A stretch of 64,000 bases of DNA, taken from Siderastrea radians. Lineage: Eukaryota > Cnidaria > Anthozoa > Scleractinia > Rhizangiidae. The translations under genes were made by a program, and so were the position numbers. Shown piece after piece: positions 48,301 through 59,400 of the stretch. A model generated the notes under the pieces. It ran no database searches. It was not told where the DNA came from and saw nothing but the letters and a program-made list of their open reading frames with translations. Position 1 is the first letter of the stretch, and every line of letters starts with the position of its first letter. Location of the stretch: contig OZ024894.1 of assembly GCA_964017195.1 (NCBI GenBank), forward strand, positions 6,066,537 to 6,130,536. Reading direction: 5' to 3'.

Positions 48301-48744
48301 TCTAGTTTGATTACTATTTAACTTTCCTATTCCAGAAAAAGAAAATTGATCTGCAAAACAAGCGGATCTCACTCAACATTGTGTAAACGTCCTGGAAATC
48401 CTTTCATAATCAAGTCTGTTGTTACTAGTCAATTGTGTAAGGTGCTTTTTTTCCTATTACTGCCACTTTTCCTGTTTAGAAAATACTTTGAAACATTTAC
48501 CGTTGCAAGCGCTGCATGATTTTCAAGTTTTCCTTTCCCGAAATGTTCAGTAGATCCATACATTTTTTGGTAACGGTCTAATTTTTAGTGCCGACTTGCC
48601 CTGCAACGCCTTTGCGAGATAAGCAACTGTAACCACCTCCAAATATAACCAACTAACCACCTCCAAACAACACGCCTGTTCATCACATTACTCACCCCAG
48701 ACAGTTGCAATCCAAAGGACTTGGCGACGCAAAATCAAAACCAT
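35545..48744 (-). CDS. CUB-CUB-Ser/Thr-repeat secreted protein, copy C (complete)
   Basis: Six exons join in phase to 575 codons plus stop. Exon 1 (48744-48696) encodes MVLILRRQVLWIATVW, the signal peptide. Exon 2 (47136-47095) encodes LTQFFGKGTCQYL. Exon 3 (45226-45079) and exon 4 (42508-42273) encode the first CUB domain (residues about 31-159: DCPEG, KCWKIQVP, then CDKCRCDSLTF, LYVRFSSDD and GFNFTFVAG). Exon 5 (41971-41558) encodes the second CUB (EEQWYLIVP, C-x-NAYVEIREAY, MCGSNLP, GNMAWVKF). Exon 6 (36383-35545) encodes a Ser/Thr-rich repeat region and the tail PWTLLFMSALLM then TSNNRPL. Every junction is GT..AG and phases agree (1,1,2,1,1). CUB domains bind proteins or glycans outside the cell. 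The Ser/Thr tract should be O-glycosylated and mucin-like. The tail is short for a membrane span, so anchoring is uncertain. Introns 3 and 5 are swollen by transposable elements. Confidence 0.8.
36595..36780. mobile_element. TAGACTAC-AGCAGTCTC repeat (MITE copy)
   Basis: GTAGACTACTAGCAGTCTC at the left and the GAGCGTGAAAATTGCCAGCG interior recur in diverged form at 52217-52345 (TAGACTACGAGCAGTCTC). The termini are related to those of the complete element at 60041-60179. Confidence 0.5.
37513..37623. repeat. 111-bp palindrome
   Basis: ACAATTATCCTGC, GCGGAATATC, CCTGAT and TTAGCC on the left are complementary to the corresponding GGCTAAGTATCAGGTGATAT and TTTCGCAGGATAATTGT on the right. The centre is CGGCCTACGGCC. 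Arms are about 53 bp with few mismatches. Confidence 0.75.
38354..39783 (-). pseudogene. Transposon-encoded protein with Cys-rich (CXC-like) C-terminus, internally deleted
   Basis: Several minus-strand frames fit one protein of a family I recall from cnidarian and arthropod mobile elements, though I cannot name its superfamily. The N-terminus (39783 leftward) has CINCQDNTREPLRC and NAKWHQSCHLKF. A middle part has ARAFVELVEYIEDS, then LAKAAKIVRRDMFS and NGLNVKDQENK. The C-terminus (38578-38354) has KPVWMTIPEVSKACQELIKC, then CSCKQECTRCKCVKYGLEC and TPLCKCKCN, resembling a tesmin/TSO1 CXC repeat. Frames shift near 39277, 38970 and 38576. The long central region expected in the family, probably the catalytic part, is missing between DQENKES..KKR and SNQDIPSP. 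It is therefore a non-autonomous relic. Confidence 0.55.
40528..40560. repeat. Perfect 15-bp hairpin
   Basis: AACTTGAAAACATCA, GCC, TGATGTTTTCAAGTT forms a perfect stem with a 3-base loop. It lies near the right end of the TTAA element. Confidence 0.65.
43460..43691. repeat. Tandem duplication, 116-bp unit, two copies
   Basis: GAGTGAAGTTCGAGCCGAAT to GCAGGTCAAATTACTGTGG occurs twice in direct succession with essentially no differences, so the event is recent. Confidence 0.85.
43750..43813. repeat. Three consecutive hairpins with CTTCG loops
   Basis: GGCA-CTTCG-TGCC (43750-43762), CGGAAAG-CTTCG-CTTTCCG (43768-43786) and GTTGCC-CTTCG-GGCAAC (43797-43813). All three share the C(TTCG)G-type loop that is unusually stable in RNA. 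Confidence 0.75.
44573..45050. mobile_element. Diverged MITE (GTACTCCCATATA ... GACGGGAGTAACCACC)
   Basis: GGAGGTGGGGTACTCCCATA at the left faces TTTGACGGGAGTAACCACCC at the right. It is related in its ACTCCCATAT end to the 17701 element. It lies just downstream of exon 3 in copy C intron 3. Confidence 0.4.
46102..46670. mobile_element. TTAA-flanked MITE with CCCTCGG ends in copy C
   Basis: CCCTCGGGCGTACAGG and CCTGTATGTCCGAGGG are inverted, flanked by TTAA (46098-46101, 46671-46674). The uninterrupted paralogous site in copy B (near 31370: ATATACTATTTAACTATATT) shows the empty TTAA target. A second copy begins at 63577. Confidence 0.85.
47474..47622. repeat. (TTA)n microsatellite
   Basis: Two TTA/ATT trinucleotide tracts separated by AGCAGTGCAAGACGTATAG. 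Confidence 0.9.
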
Positions 48745-49275
48745 TTTGTTGCAAAAGGAGTTCTCTCTAATTCACCACAATATGGAGCTATAGTCATCGA
48801 CCGACAACACTTTGTTATGATGAGGAAGTTTTAAAACTCAATAGCTTTCTATCTTTCAAACGTTACCGCATTATGCGCGCATGAAATATTTCTTGGCTGG
48901 CTACGTTTTGATGCTACTAATCAAATTTGAGTTCTAATCGACTACGCATTGTAGTTGACGAGATGACAAGTTATTTAACAGCGCATTTTCTACACAATCA
49001 TGACAAATGTCACCAAGTTTTGCGCATGACGTTCATGAGATGTAAAGTACTTTAACCTCAAAAACGGACGGTTTTTTTGGCAATTTTTTGATAATTTTCA
49101 TGATCACTAAAACTGCTTGAAGGTAAAGGTCAGGTATTTTTAGAAACATTTTGAATGCCGGAAGTCACGTTTACATCGACGAAAACGTTAAAACGGTACA
49201 GTTTTGTTCAAACACGGAAACGGTTGCTACGCAGGCTATGTTCAAAGACACGTATACTAGCGGCTGTGAAACTGT
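48364..49275. repeat. Left arm of a large inverted duplication (pairs with 51012-52101)
   Basis: The sequence is the reverse complement of 51012-52101 with moderate divergence. It contains exon 1 of copy C, about 530 bp upstream of it and part of intron 1. The matching arm contains exon 1 of copy D. Confidence 0.85.
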
Positions 49276-51011
49276 ATACTATACTACTGGACACGAATCA
49301 GCCGGTATACTACTGGACACGAATTAGCCGGGGTAGAACGGCTGATTGAGAATTTAATACAACTTCAAAACTCACTCACTGGTTGCGCCAACTTTTTCAA
49401 GTTCAGCGGTTGTATCGCGCAGAAATCTTTGAAAACTTATAATGGTTTGCTCTCCTTGCAAAACTTTATTTGATATCATGTTCCCCTTTGTGGGTTTTAG
49501 GAGCATTTTATGTGTGAGCACAGGTTAACTTAGTCATAATTTTAGCACAGCTTTTAGACCTTTTACAAAACGCCAACAAAGTTCGAATGACATATATAAT
49601 TCCTCTAAAAGAGAGTAAGTCATTGAAAAACCAAAAAATGACCGATTTACCGATAGTCCTCATAGTCAAAACTAGCTGTTGCCTAATTGCAAGTGAAATG
49701 CCGCCAGTTGCTAATGTAGTTGAAAGCAGTTAACTTTAATTATTTGAAATAAAAAGATTCATTTTTACGACTGATATGCGCGACATGAAAAACGTAATGA
49801 GATGCTAAACAAAAGCTTAATAAATCAATAGTCAATCCAAATTAAAAACAACTCACTCGTAACACTAACTAGCTATAAGATTGTGTTATTTACTAAAAAA
49901 CTTGCGTGGAAGCTAAAGAAAAGCTAAATACAGTAGAACCCCAGTAACTCGAACTCTGAAGGGAAACAAAAACAGTTCGAGTTAGCGGAGGTTCGAGTTA
50001 TCGGGGTGGGATGAATATTTAATTGGCCATGTTAATAATTGATAGTGAACTGATTTTTCAGCAGTTTAGTATACCGTACAGTGCAAATTAAACTTGTCTC
50101 GTCAGAAACTGTAACACGATTGTGCATTCTTATGAAAACACAGTAATAAGATCGAGAAATGACAAATACGTGATCTGTTCGTTGCATTAATTAAAATCAA
50201 ATTGCTGTAGTGTTTTATTTAAATCCGATTACACGACAAGAAGAGCTAAATGGGATTGCATATTTCAATAGGCATCCGTGGTGAGTTGCTGTTTGTGCCT
50301 TAGCGTTTTTTCCCGTAGAAGTCACGTGATCAGCCAAGTATGGTATGGTTGTGACTAAAAAATCTTGAAAACCTTTTTTTTTTATTTCATAGAAAAAAGG
50401 TCGCCAAGCAGCTTATCTATGGAAGTTCAGGTTTCTAAGCTAAGATATGATGGTTAGGGACTTTCCATAGCAACAGTATGGCTGTTACGAGTCAGCCGTG
50501 GCTTGAACAGTAGTGGGAGTTAAAGTAGCTAACTGAAACTATCATTGACCAAGTTGTACGGCGGCTCACTAACAGATAGACAACAGCAACAGGGGCGAAT
50601 GAGCTATGTTAATACAATATGTCATAATATGTAATTTATAAGTCTGACATGTACAACGGGAGTGACAGTTTGAACATGGTTTAGTTACAAGGTAATTTAA
50701 ATGACTTAACTTTAGTTATCATCAGAATGTATCTCGCTTGCAAGCTTGGGTCCAATACTAAAGTGTTGGTTAAAAGCTTTGCGGATTGGACCGGTATTGA
50801 TAAACTATCAAACTCCACTTCCTTTATCGATATTCTGCTCGATGAGAGTTCATTAATAATTTGGCTTCCATGAGCCACTCTTATTATTGAGGAAAGCATT
50901 TTCGTAAAGAATTTCTTGGCATTCTTGATGGTTGGCGCAACCAGTTTTCAAGTTGTAATTCCGCCGTTCTATCCCGGTTGATCCGTGTCCATGAAGGCAC
51001 GTATTATAGCG
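49276..51011. other. Spacer between head-to-head CUB genes C and D
   Basis: This 1.7 kb lies between the inverted arms, so the promoters of copies C and D face each other across it. It holds a repeated TATACTACTGGACACGAAT phrase (49283-49330), a MITE end (CAGTAGAACCCCAGTAACTC at about 49931) and open minus frames at 50681-51050 (with NTCLHGHGSTG and KTGCANHQECQEI) that I do not recognise. Confidence 0.5.
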
Positions 51012-52101
51012 CACAGTTACACGGCCGCTAACATAGGTGTCTTTGAACATAGCCTGCGTGGCAAGCGTTTCTGTTCTGCTTTCCGCAGGTTTGAAGCATT
51101 TTTAGCAGGCTAGTTTGAACAAAAGTGTACCATAATTTTAACGTTTTCGTCGATGTGAATGTGACTTTCGGCATTCAATATGTTTCTAAAAATACCTGAC
51201 CTTTACCTTTAAGCAGTTTTGGTGATCATGAAAATTATCCAACAATTGCCAAAAAACGTCCGTTTTTGCGGTTAAGTTACTTCACATGTCAAGAATGTCA
51301 TGTGGAAAGCTTGGTGATATTTGTCATGATTGTGTAGAAACTGCGCTGTTAAATAACTCGTCAATTACGATGCGCAGTCGACTAGAACTCAAATGTGATT
51401 CGTAGCAACAAAGAAGCCATCCAAGAAATATTTCATGCGTGCATAATGCGATAACGTTTGAGATTGAAAGCCATTGAGTTTTAAATCATCATAATAAAGT
51501 GTTGTCGGTCGGTGACTATACCTCCATATATTGTGGTGAATTAGGGAGAACTCCTTTTGGAACAAAATGGTTTTGATTTTGCGTCACAAAGTCCTTTGGA
51601 TTGCAACTGTCTGGGGTGAGTAATGTGATGAAAAGGCGTGTTGTTTGGAGGTGGTTAGTTGGTTATATTTGGAGGTGGTTACAGTTGCTTATCTCGCAAA
51701 GGCGTTGCAGGGCAAGTCGGCACTAAAAATTAGACCGTTACCAAAAAATGTATGGATCTACTGAACATTTCGGGAAAGGAAAACTTGAAAATCATGCAGC
51801 GCTTGCAACGGTAAATGTTTCAAAGTATTTTCTAAACAGGAAAAGTGGCAGTAATAGGAAAAAAAGCACCTTACACAATTGACTAGACATAAGACCGTTA
51901 CCAAAGATATATGGATCTACTGCAATTTTCGGGAAAGGAAAACTTGAAAATCATGCAGCACTTGCAACGGTAAAATGTTTCAAAGTACATGATTTCTAAA
52001 CAGGGAACGTGGCGATAATAGAAACAAAAGAACCCTACACAATAGCAACAACAGACTTGATTATGAAAGGATCCCCAGGGCGTTTACACAATGTTGAGAT
52101 A
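51012..52101. repeat. Right arm of the inverted duplication, with an internal tandem duplication
   Basis: Reverse complement of 48364-49275. A 160-bp stretch beginning AGACCGTTACCAAA is present twice (51732 and 51892), the second copy more diverged, so this arm is longer than the left one. Confidence 0.8.
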
Positions 52102-55100
52102 AGTAATTCGCTAGACAAACAATTTGCAGCATATCTCGTTCGCTCACTGTTCTTTTGTTCCAAATTGTAAACAACAATGTGTAGATAGTACTATGAAATA
52201 ACATTGCGTTTCCCTGTAGACTACGAGCAGTCTCTCTTTCCGCTCAGGGATAGTCGAGGAAAAGGAACAAGCGAGCGAGCGTGAAATCGCCTGCCGCGTT
52301 GAAACGTGATGCGCGTGTCGAACCGCTAGTGTAGTAAGCGATGTTCCTTGAATTCAATTCATCACTGGTAAACTGTGCCTTGATCGTAACGAGTCTATCT
52401 TTTTGTCGAGGGTAGAGGGTAGATTTTTTTTAAATTAATAACGAAAAATTAAACCGAGCAAAAAAATTCACGCAGAAAAAATCTTCCTTTCCCCCGAAAA
52501 AAAAAAAACTTGTTTGATATGATTTTAAGAGATTTAAAATTTTACTTTATTTTTAATTATTAACTGGTTAGTAAAATATCAAGTCTATTTCATATTTTTA
52601 CAAGTCAGTAAAAGTCAGTCCAGAGTCCAGTCCAGAGTCCAGTCCAAAGTCCAGTCCAGAGTCCAGTCCAGCTTTTCCATTTGGCCAAAAAGATCTAATG
52701 TCCACGTGCAATCCGTATCTTTAAAAAAAATGTTTTTTCTTTAATTATATTTAATTATTTTAGTTAAATTCGGTTTAATTTTTCGTTATTAATTTTAAAA
52801 GAATGGGGGGAAAAAGTTACCCTCGACCCTTGACATGGTACCCTCGCCCTCGACATGAAACCCTCTACCCTCTACCCTCGACAAAAAGATAGACTCGATC
52901 ATAAGTAGTGGATTATGCCGAGAGATGACAGAACCTCATTGAAAACAACTCCAAATTGGCCAGTGTTGACAGTTAGAAGACGTGGTTCTAGCTCTGAGTG
53001 TCAGTATTGTTGCTCCTTTCAAACAATGGAGTTGACAGCTAAAGTAGTTATAACCGACCACAAACATTCCACGAATGCGGCGTAGAACGCCGCTTTTGCA
53101 CTTAAATAAGGCCTCTAGCTTGTAATGTTAAGCTGGTCAACTGAAATGGCTTTGTCTTTGGGCCGCCAGGTTGTATTTATTACTACTTTTTCTGGTAAGT
53201 GTTGGGCTGCACTCGCTTAGCTTGACGAAAAGGTACCGAGACTCGGGGAAAGCTTGTTTATTGCGACAACTTCTCCAACTTCTTTACTGATTCTAATCAA
53301 CTTCTAGCTAAATAAAGCTTCTTTTATGCTGTGCTATAAACATGTTTTCGACCACAACTTAAGGAAGAACAGATGGTGCCAAAAGAAGATAAAGTTGAAA
53401 GAATTCAAAAGAAAAACAGCTGAGACCAAAGGAACCATTTGGCGAAGGAAAGTAGATTAACATTGGCCAAACCAGTACGAGAAAACTTAAGTGTTTGCGA
53501 AGAAATTGCCCTTGAACTCAGTGTTTAAGGAGGTATAGCAGGTTTTGTGGGCACGTTGCAACTGTCCTAGCGACGAAACCTGTCATAATCCTACACTGTT
53601 CTAGTTTGAATTGAAATAGTTTAGATACCTTTTGTTACAAAATATGAGTTCAAGGAAGCTAGAAAATGTAAAATAAGTACATTTTGTGTAACTTTGCAAA
53701 AAGATAAATATGACTTCACCGGTTCTGTAAAATATCCCCCTAAAATGCAGGCCTTATAATATGCCTAGGCTATTAAACTACTTTCCATGGCCAGACGTCA
53801 AAAAGGAAAGGATCCTTTAACTAAGAACACTTTGAAACGGCCATGCCAGGACGTTCAGAAGTAAGATCTGACTGCCACTTGTCTGTGATAAATATGAAAA
53901 CTCAACATTGAATTTTCTTACAAACGATTTCAAGTCACCGGCGGTAATCTAAGTGCATGTATAACGTCTACATCCGCGGAAGTTAAAACGGTCCGGCTGG
54001 GAATTAAATTTGCTTTGGCCTTTTCTTATCAGATCCAATTTTGAAAAGGAATATAACAACCACTAATCACACGAATATCCTTTGAAGCGCCTTTTTGGCC
54101 TCGGATAAGACCAGTTAAATATAGACCCTTTCAGGTTTTTACAATTCATATTGCCTGAGCTGCAAATAAATTTGGCGCAGACTTCATTGTTTAGATGATA
54201 AGTAATCCAAGATTTCATTCTAAAATTCTTGTAGCTCAAAATGTTAAAATACGTGACAAGGAATTTTACTCAGTTTTGTGCGGTTTTAACAATTATACAC
54301 TTGAAGACTTCAATGACTCCGCCACCGCCACCTTGGATTTCTTGATTTTTCCAACGATGAAGGCCTGACGTGGAGCTTTTTTTTTTACCTTGACTTCAGG
54401 ACACGCAAAAAGGAAACTAATTGTCATGAATTCCGCGGTTGTTTTTCGTAAAGGTCGGCATGTCTTTGTTCTCGTTATTTGCTTTATACGATCCTTAGTA
54501 AAGAAGTCGCTCAAGTGTCGTCACGGTTCAGATAACCTCGTACGGGTTGCTGTCGATCGGTCACTGTCTCCAAGGCGTTTGCACGCTTTAAAGTGCCTAT
54601 GAACTAAAAATTTTTTTTGCACATTTTGGTAGTTCATTATGTGTTAATTCCGAAATGGCAAGAGAAATTGGATGGCAAGAAACAAAAATCCGTTTTTTAG
54701 CCGTTGAAAGTACCCAAAATGACCAAAATCGTGTCTCCGAAGACTGGGAACGAGTTGGCCGAGGAAGCGGGCCGTATGACGTCACAAATCGCGCTGTATG
54801 TTTGTCTCTTTGGTCTTTGTCAAGTGTTTGAGCGATGAAACTTACATTTTCCTTGCTAATATTGATATACAGTGAAAGCTACCGACGACTGAGGAAAACG
54901 CTAAGATTCAGCTCGAAGCGATTTCGAAGATGTGCAGTTTTTGGGTTTGTCGTCCGTGGATAAAGCCTAAACAACGGCAACAACCAATCTTGCGCGAAGC
55001 AAGATGGCGAATTGAATTGTTGGGATTGACTAACTTTCACCTCTACTGTCTTGACTGGTCTTGAAGGAGAAGCTTCTAGAATTGAATGATCAGTACCTTT

Positions 55101-56403
55101 ATGTGTTAATAGCGAGACGCAGCCTTGACTTTCCTTCTTTTGTTAAGAGCGTCATTGTATGTACTTCAATTATTTCACTCAAACCGATACAAGACATGCT
55201 CAAGTTTACGGTGTACTTGTTTGTAACTTAATTTGTTCATCTTTTCATTGGTTTTCGCGCCAAGAGAAAGATAGACTCAGTTGTTTGGCTCTTTCGAATG
55301 AGGAGTTTTGCAGAGAGAACACTGATATAAACTTATTAGTTAGCAGGAAGTATTTTATACATTGAAGATAAGCATACCCAAAATTTGCTTGAAATATTAC
55401 ATGCCTAATGGCCGAGACACCAATAGTGATTTCTAAAGAGCGTGTTTTATTTATTATAATCAGCAGCTGCAAATGATTTTCAAATGGAAGTGCAGTGCTT
55501 TTATTGTAAATTTCAAGCCATTTATGAGGGAGCATCTCAAAGCAAATAAATAAGAATTTTTGAGTATGGTGCTCATTTGTGGTCTTTTACTCCACCTGGA
55601 GGTGCTATGAGGATGATGACTGTGATAAATAAAGATGGACATTGTATGATACGCGTGCAAACTCAGACTAGTGTGACTTCAGCTTTGTCCTTGTAATAAT
55701 CCATCGCTTCTGACTACATGAACTGGTTTAAGTAACTGCCTACACAATATTAGACCAGCTGAGATTTTTGTCCTTCTGTTCAGCAATTTGCTTGAGGATT
55801 TTGGTACATACCAATTTTGTGAAAACATGCTATGGCAGGTGAGAGCTAGTGTGCTGAATTCTTACAGGCTTTATGTGATCACTTATACTTTCATGATGCT
55901 GGTCTCATGTAAATAAACTTAACCATACCTTTTCAGTTATACTGGCCCCAGTAGTTCAAAAGTTGGATAGCGCTATCGACCGGATAAATCTCTATCCAGT
56001 GGATAACGCAATTGGTTTCCCTAACACTTATCCTATTCCACCTTTTGAACAACTGGAGCCTGGTCTGAGCTCCCTTTGTATACTGGTCTCATATGACAAT
56101 AACTCCCTTGGGTCAATCTCAACACTGAGATGTACAGAAGTACATTTTGAAGTGCTCTTTTCATTGAAACATACACTCCATTCCCATGCATGCCACTATT
56201 AATGTTTGAAGGTAAGTATTTTACTATCTTGGGCACTTATTTAGTAACAGAACCCCCCTTTGTTACCAGTGTTTTTACACTGATGGGGCTATCCTATGTA
56301 TACATCATTATTATTTTTGAAGCAGTACAAGACGTTTATATGTTATGTCCCTAAATAGCATGCATAGGGCAGGAATCAGCCTATGCAGCTAATTTTCGGA
56401 AAA

Positions 56404-56462
<59 letters not shown>

Positions 56463-59400
56463 AAATTAAAGGTGAAGAACGAGATCGAAAAGGCCTATTT
56501 TGAAACCTCAATATTGATTTTCTGTTGGCTAATTAGGTGGCTTGTGTGGTAGCTTTCTTGGGTACAGGGAATGAGTCAAGAAGAGACTGAGACAATTCAG
56601 TGTGTGAGGAATTTCCAATACAAAACCTGCCACAAAATTAAATAATGGGAAATGAAGGTCACATATTTTCATTGCCCTTCAGTAATGAAAATGATTAAAT
56701 AACTTATGCCATAAATTCAAATTAAACCTACATCACCAAGACTGTACTGCAGAAGGGTCAATTAGACGGTGTTAAGTGTGGTATGTGAAATTTCATATTA
56801 TATGGTCCTCTTGAGATAACAGGAGGAGGGTCAACAAGAAGAGAGGCACAAATCTGTTTGAAATGTGTGGTGTTTAAAGAGGACCACAAATAAAATGCAG
56901 TGGAAGCAGAGTGATTTGCAATAAAAATTATCAATGCTGAGCTGAACTGCTTCCTTTTATTTGACGAAACATCAGACACGAGGGATTTATAAATATTGCT
57001 ATAGCTATCTCTGATTAACTAAAACGTCTTGTCTCGTCGTCGGTCAAGCTAAGACAGTTCCGTTCATTGTTATCTCTTCAAACTCTATGGTGAACATCCA
57101 GTTTGAGAAACGTATTGCATGTGATTTCCAAAAAAACCGGAAATGTAAACAAAACTTTGTAGCTCAGTTATGCGTTGTAGATCTTGGATGCTTTTAGGTA
57201 ATAGTGGACAGATGCATATAGCAATAGTTTTGTGGCCAAATATTGAAAACCTTCTTTAACTCGATCTTTAATCTTGAATTGCGACAATTGCTACTAGTAG
57301 AACTAATCCAACAGTGGCAGAAGTTACATTATATTAACGCGACATTCAAATGCTGCAGCTTTTCCGAGAAGCAGCTCTGTAATGCGGGTTGAATCGAATT
57401 GTTACCGAGTCGAACACGGTTCAAATGAGTCCGCTTCCCTCCCTAATTCGTTTCCTTTTGAGAAACGACACACACATGCTCTCATTGTGCGAATCCTGCC
57501 CTTGTACCTTACAATCCTGGGCCCACGAGTCACTCCAAAGTAATTTCTCTTCTGGAAACCCTCTTGTCAGTCATAACACTCTTGTCTTCTGCGCGATTTG
57601 TGACGTCACAGCCTTGTAATGCGATCGTTTTGGCCGCGCGCAAAATGGAGACACATTTCGGGTGCCAAATTCGAACTTTGCGGCTGAAAAAATATCCCAT
57701 GCAAAGGGTTCTACTCAGCAAAACTTACATATTTAGACTGAGGGAGTCATAAACTATCACATTTAGGAGAAAAGTTTTTTAGTTCATAGGCACTTTAAGC
57801 ACCAGCCCCACTCTACACATACGATAGCTGTTGACTGGGGACCACCACAACAGTCCTCCTGCGCATGGACAGTAAAATGCAAGCTACATTGGGCTTTCTA
57901 GTCCTATTCTTGCCTGACGGCTATGCTATACTAATGCGTCCTAACAAGGGCAAAACGGCTGTCAATGGCTCCCACTACCCGGGTGATATAGCTGTAATGT
58001 CACGCCATACTGCGGGGATGGTGCAGCGCGTCCGTCTTGCTATTACATGAGACACTTAATTTTTTCTCAGTGCAACGTAACCCTTTTAAGTTGCGCAATT
58101 TGCGGAGGATATTGTACGTGTGACATCTTTCCTTTGGCAACCCTTCCTCCCATTGAAAACTGCATAGCAAGTTTCAGGAAAGTGAATGCACTCATTAGTG
58201 AGTTAAAGGGGCCGCGACGGGAAAATATTTGACTTGAGGTCATGACGCATGGACCGGGAACAGCGAGTCTCACCTGAATGGCTCCTTAAGAAATATCACT
58301 TTTTTACTTTTTCTCTGGTCCCAGTCCCTCTCCAAAATTAAAACGTTATAAGAAAAGATGGTATACTCAGCAGGTCGCGAGAGTGGGACAAAGAAAAAAT
58401 CTGAGTCCTCGACGGGAATCGAACCCATGACCTTCCGTACGCCGGTCGGACGCTCTAACCACTGAGCTACTGGGAGACTCGTGGCGAGCATAGGTCATAT
58501 TACTGAGTTCATGGTGACACGCGTCCTGCATACTGCTAGGATCAGCAATGTCGAGGTGCCCTATAGGTGACAAATAAAGAAAGATGGTGAATTTTAAGCT
58601 CGGAGAAGAAATAAGAAAGCATGGAAGCGTGGGACAAAGAAAAAATCTGAGTCCCCGACGGGAATCGAACCCATGACCTTCCGTACACCGGTCTGTTAAA
58701 ACGTTATAGTTTACAGAAACTACATAAATTCCAAAAACCCTGTTAAGTTCCAAAAACCTTTCGCTCCAAGTCATTGTTAGACGGCAAATTGGATGGGAAT
58801 TCATTTTCTTAAAATATTGTAAATTTCGATCAACATAAATTTCAAAAATTGGGCGTGGTATGCAACGTCACGTAAAAACTACCTGCAGCTTTAAAAGCCA
58901 ACAAAATTTGAATCTTTAATGTAAACCTAGCGCTAATACAGTAGCTTTCCGGGGCCGAAAAGTTATCGGGACATTCGAGAAACGGGCCCCAGGGCCGATT
59001 TTGCTCAGTCATCATACCACCATTTTTATGCTGAATTTTATTTGTCAAAAAGATGAATGAATGACGTGTCCGGGATCGGACGGCTTTATCGGACCAGCTC
59101 GCCTTAACCCGTCCGGCCCTACAACTCGATCGCCAACGCATTTTCTATAGAATTGCGTCAGTGGGTCCGTAAGTTAGTATGATAAAATCCGGTATTCTAC
59201 AGTTTACAACGTTGCGAAAACTTAATTGCAACTGCAGCTATCGTGTAGCATGATTGGATCACCATGCCACTCAATCTCGTTCCCAGAGGCCGCATTCCTT
59301 TTGGTCAGCGTCAAGGATGCAAGACCTCTGGGAGAATCATTGTCAATTCTGGCGGATCGAAATTTGATTGGCTACTAAAATTTACCGGAAGACTACGAGT

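Noticed and set aside
58400..58480. Functional tRNA gene
   Set aside because: A and B boxes are present, but the anticodon stem is mismatched, T33 is missing and a SINE tail with a second copy follows nearby.
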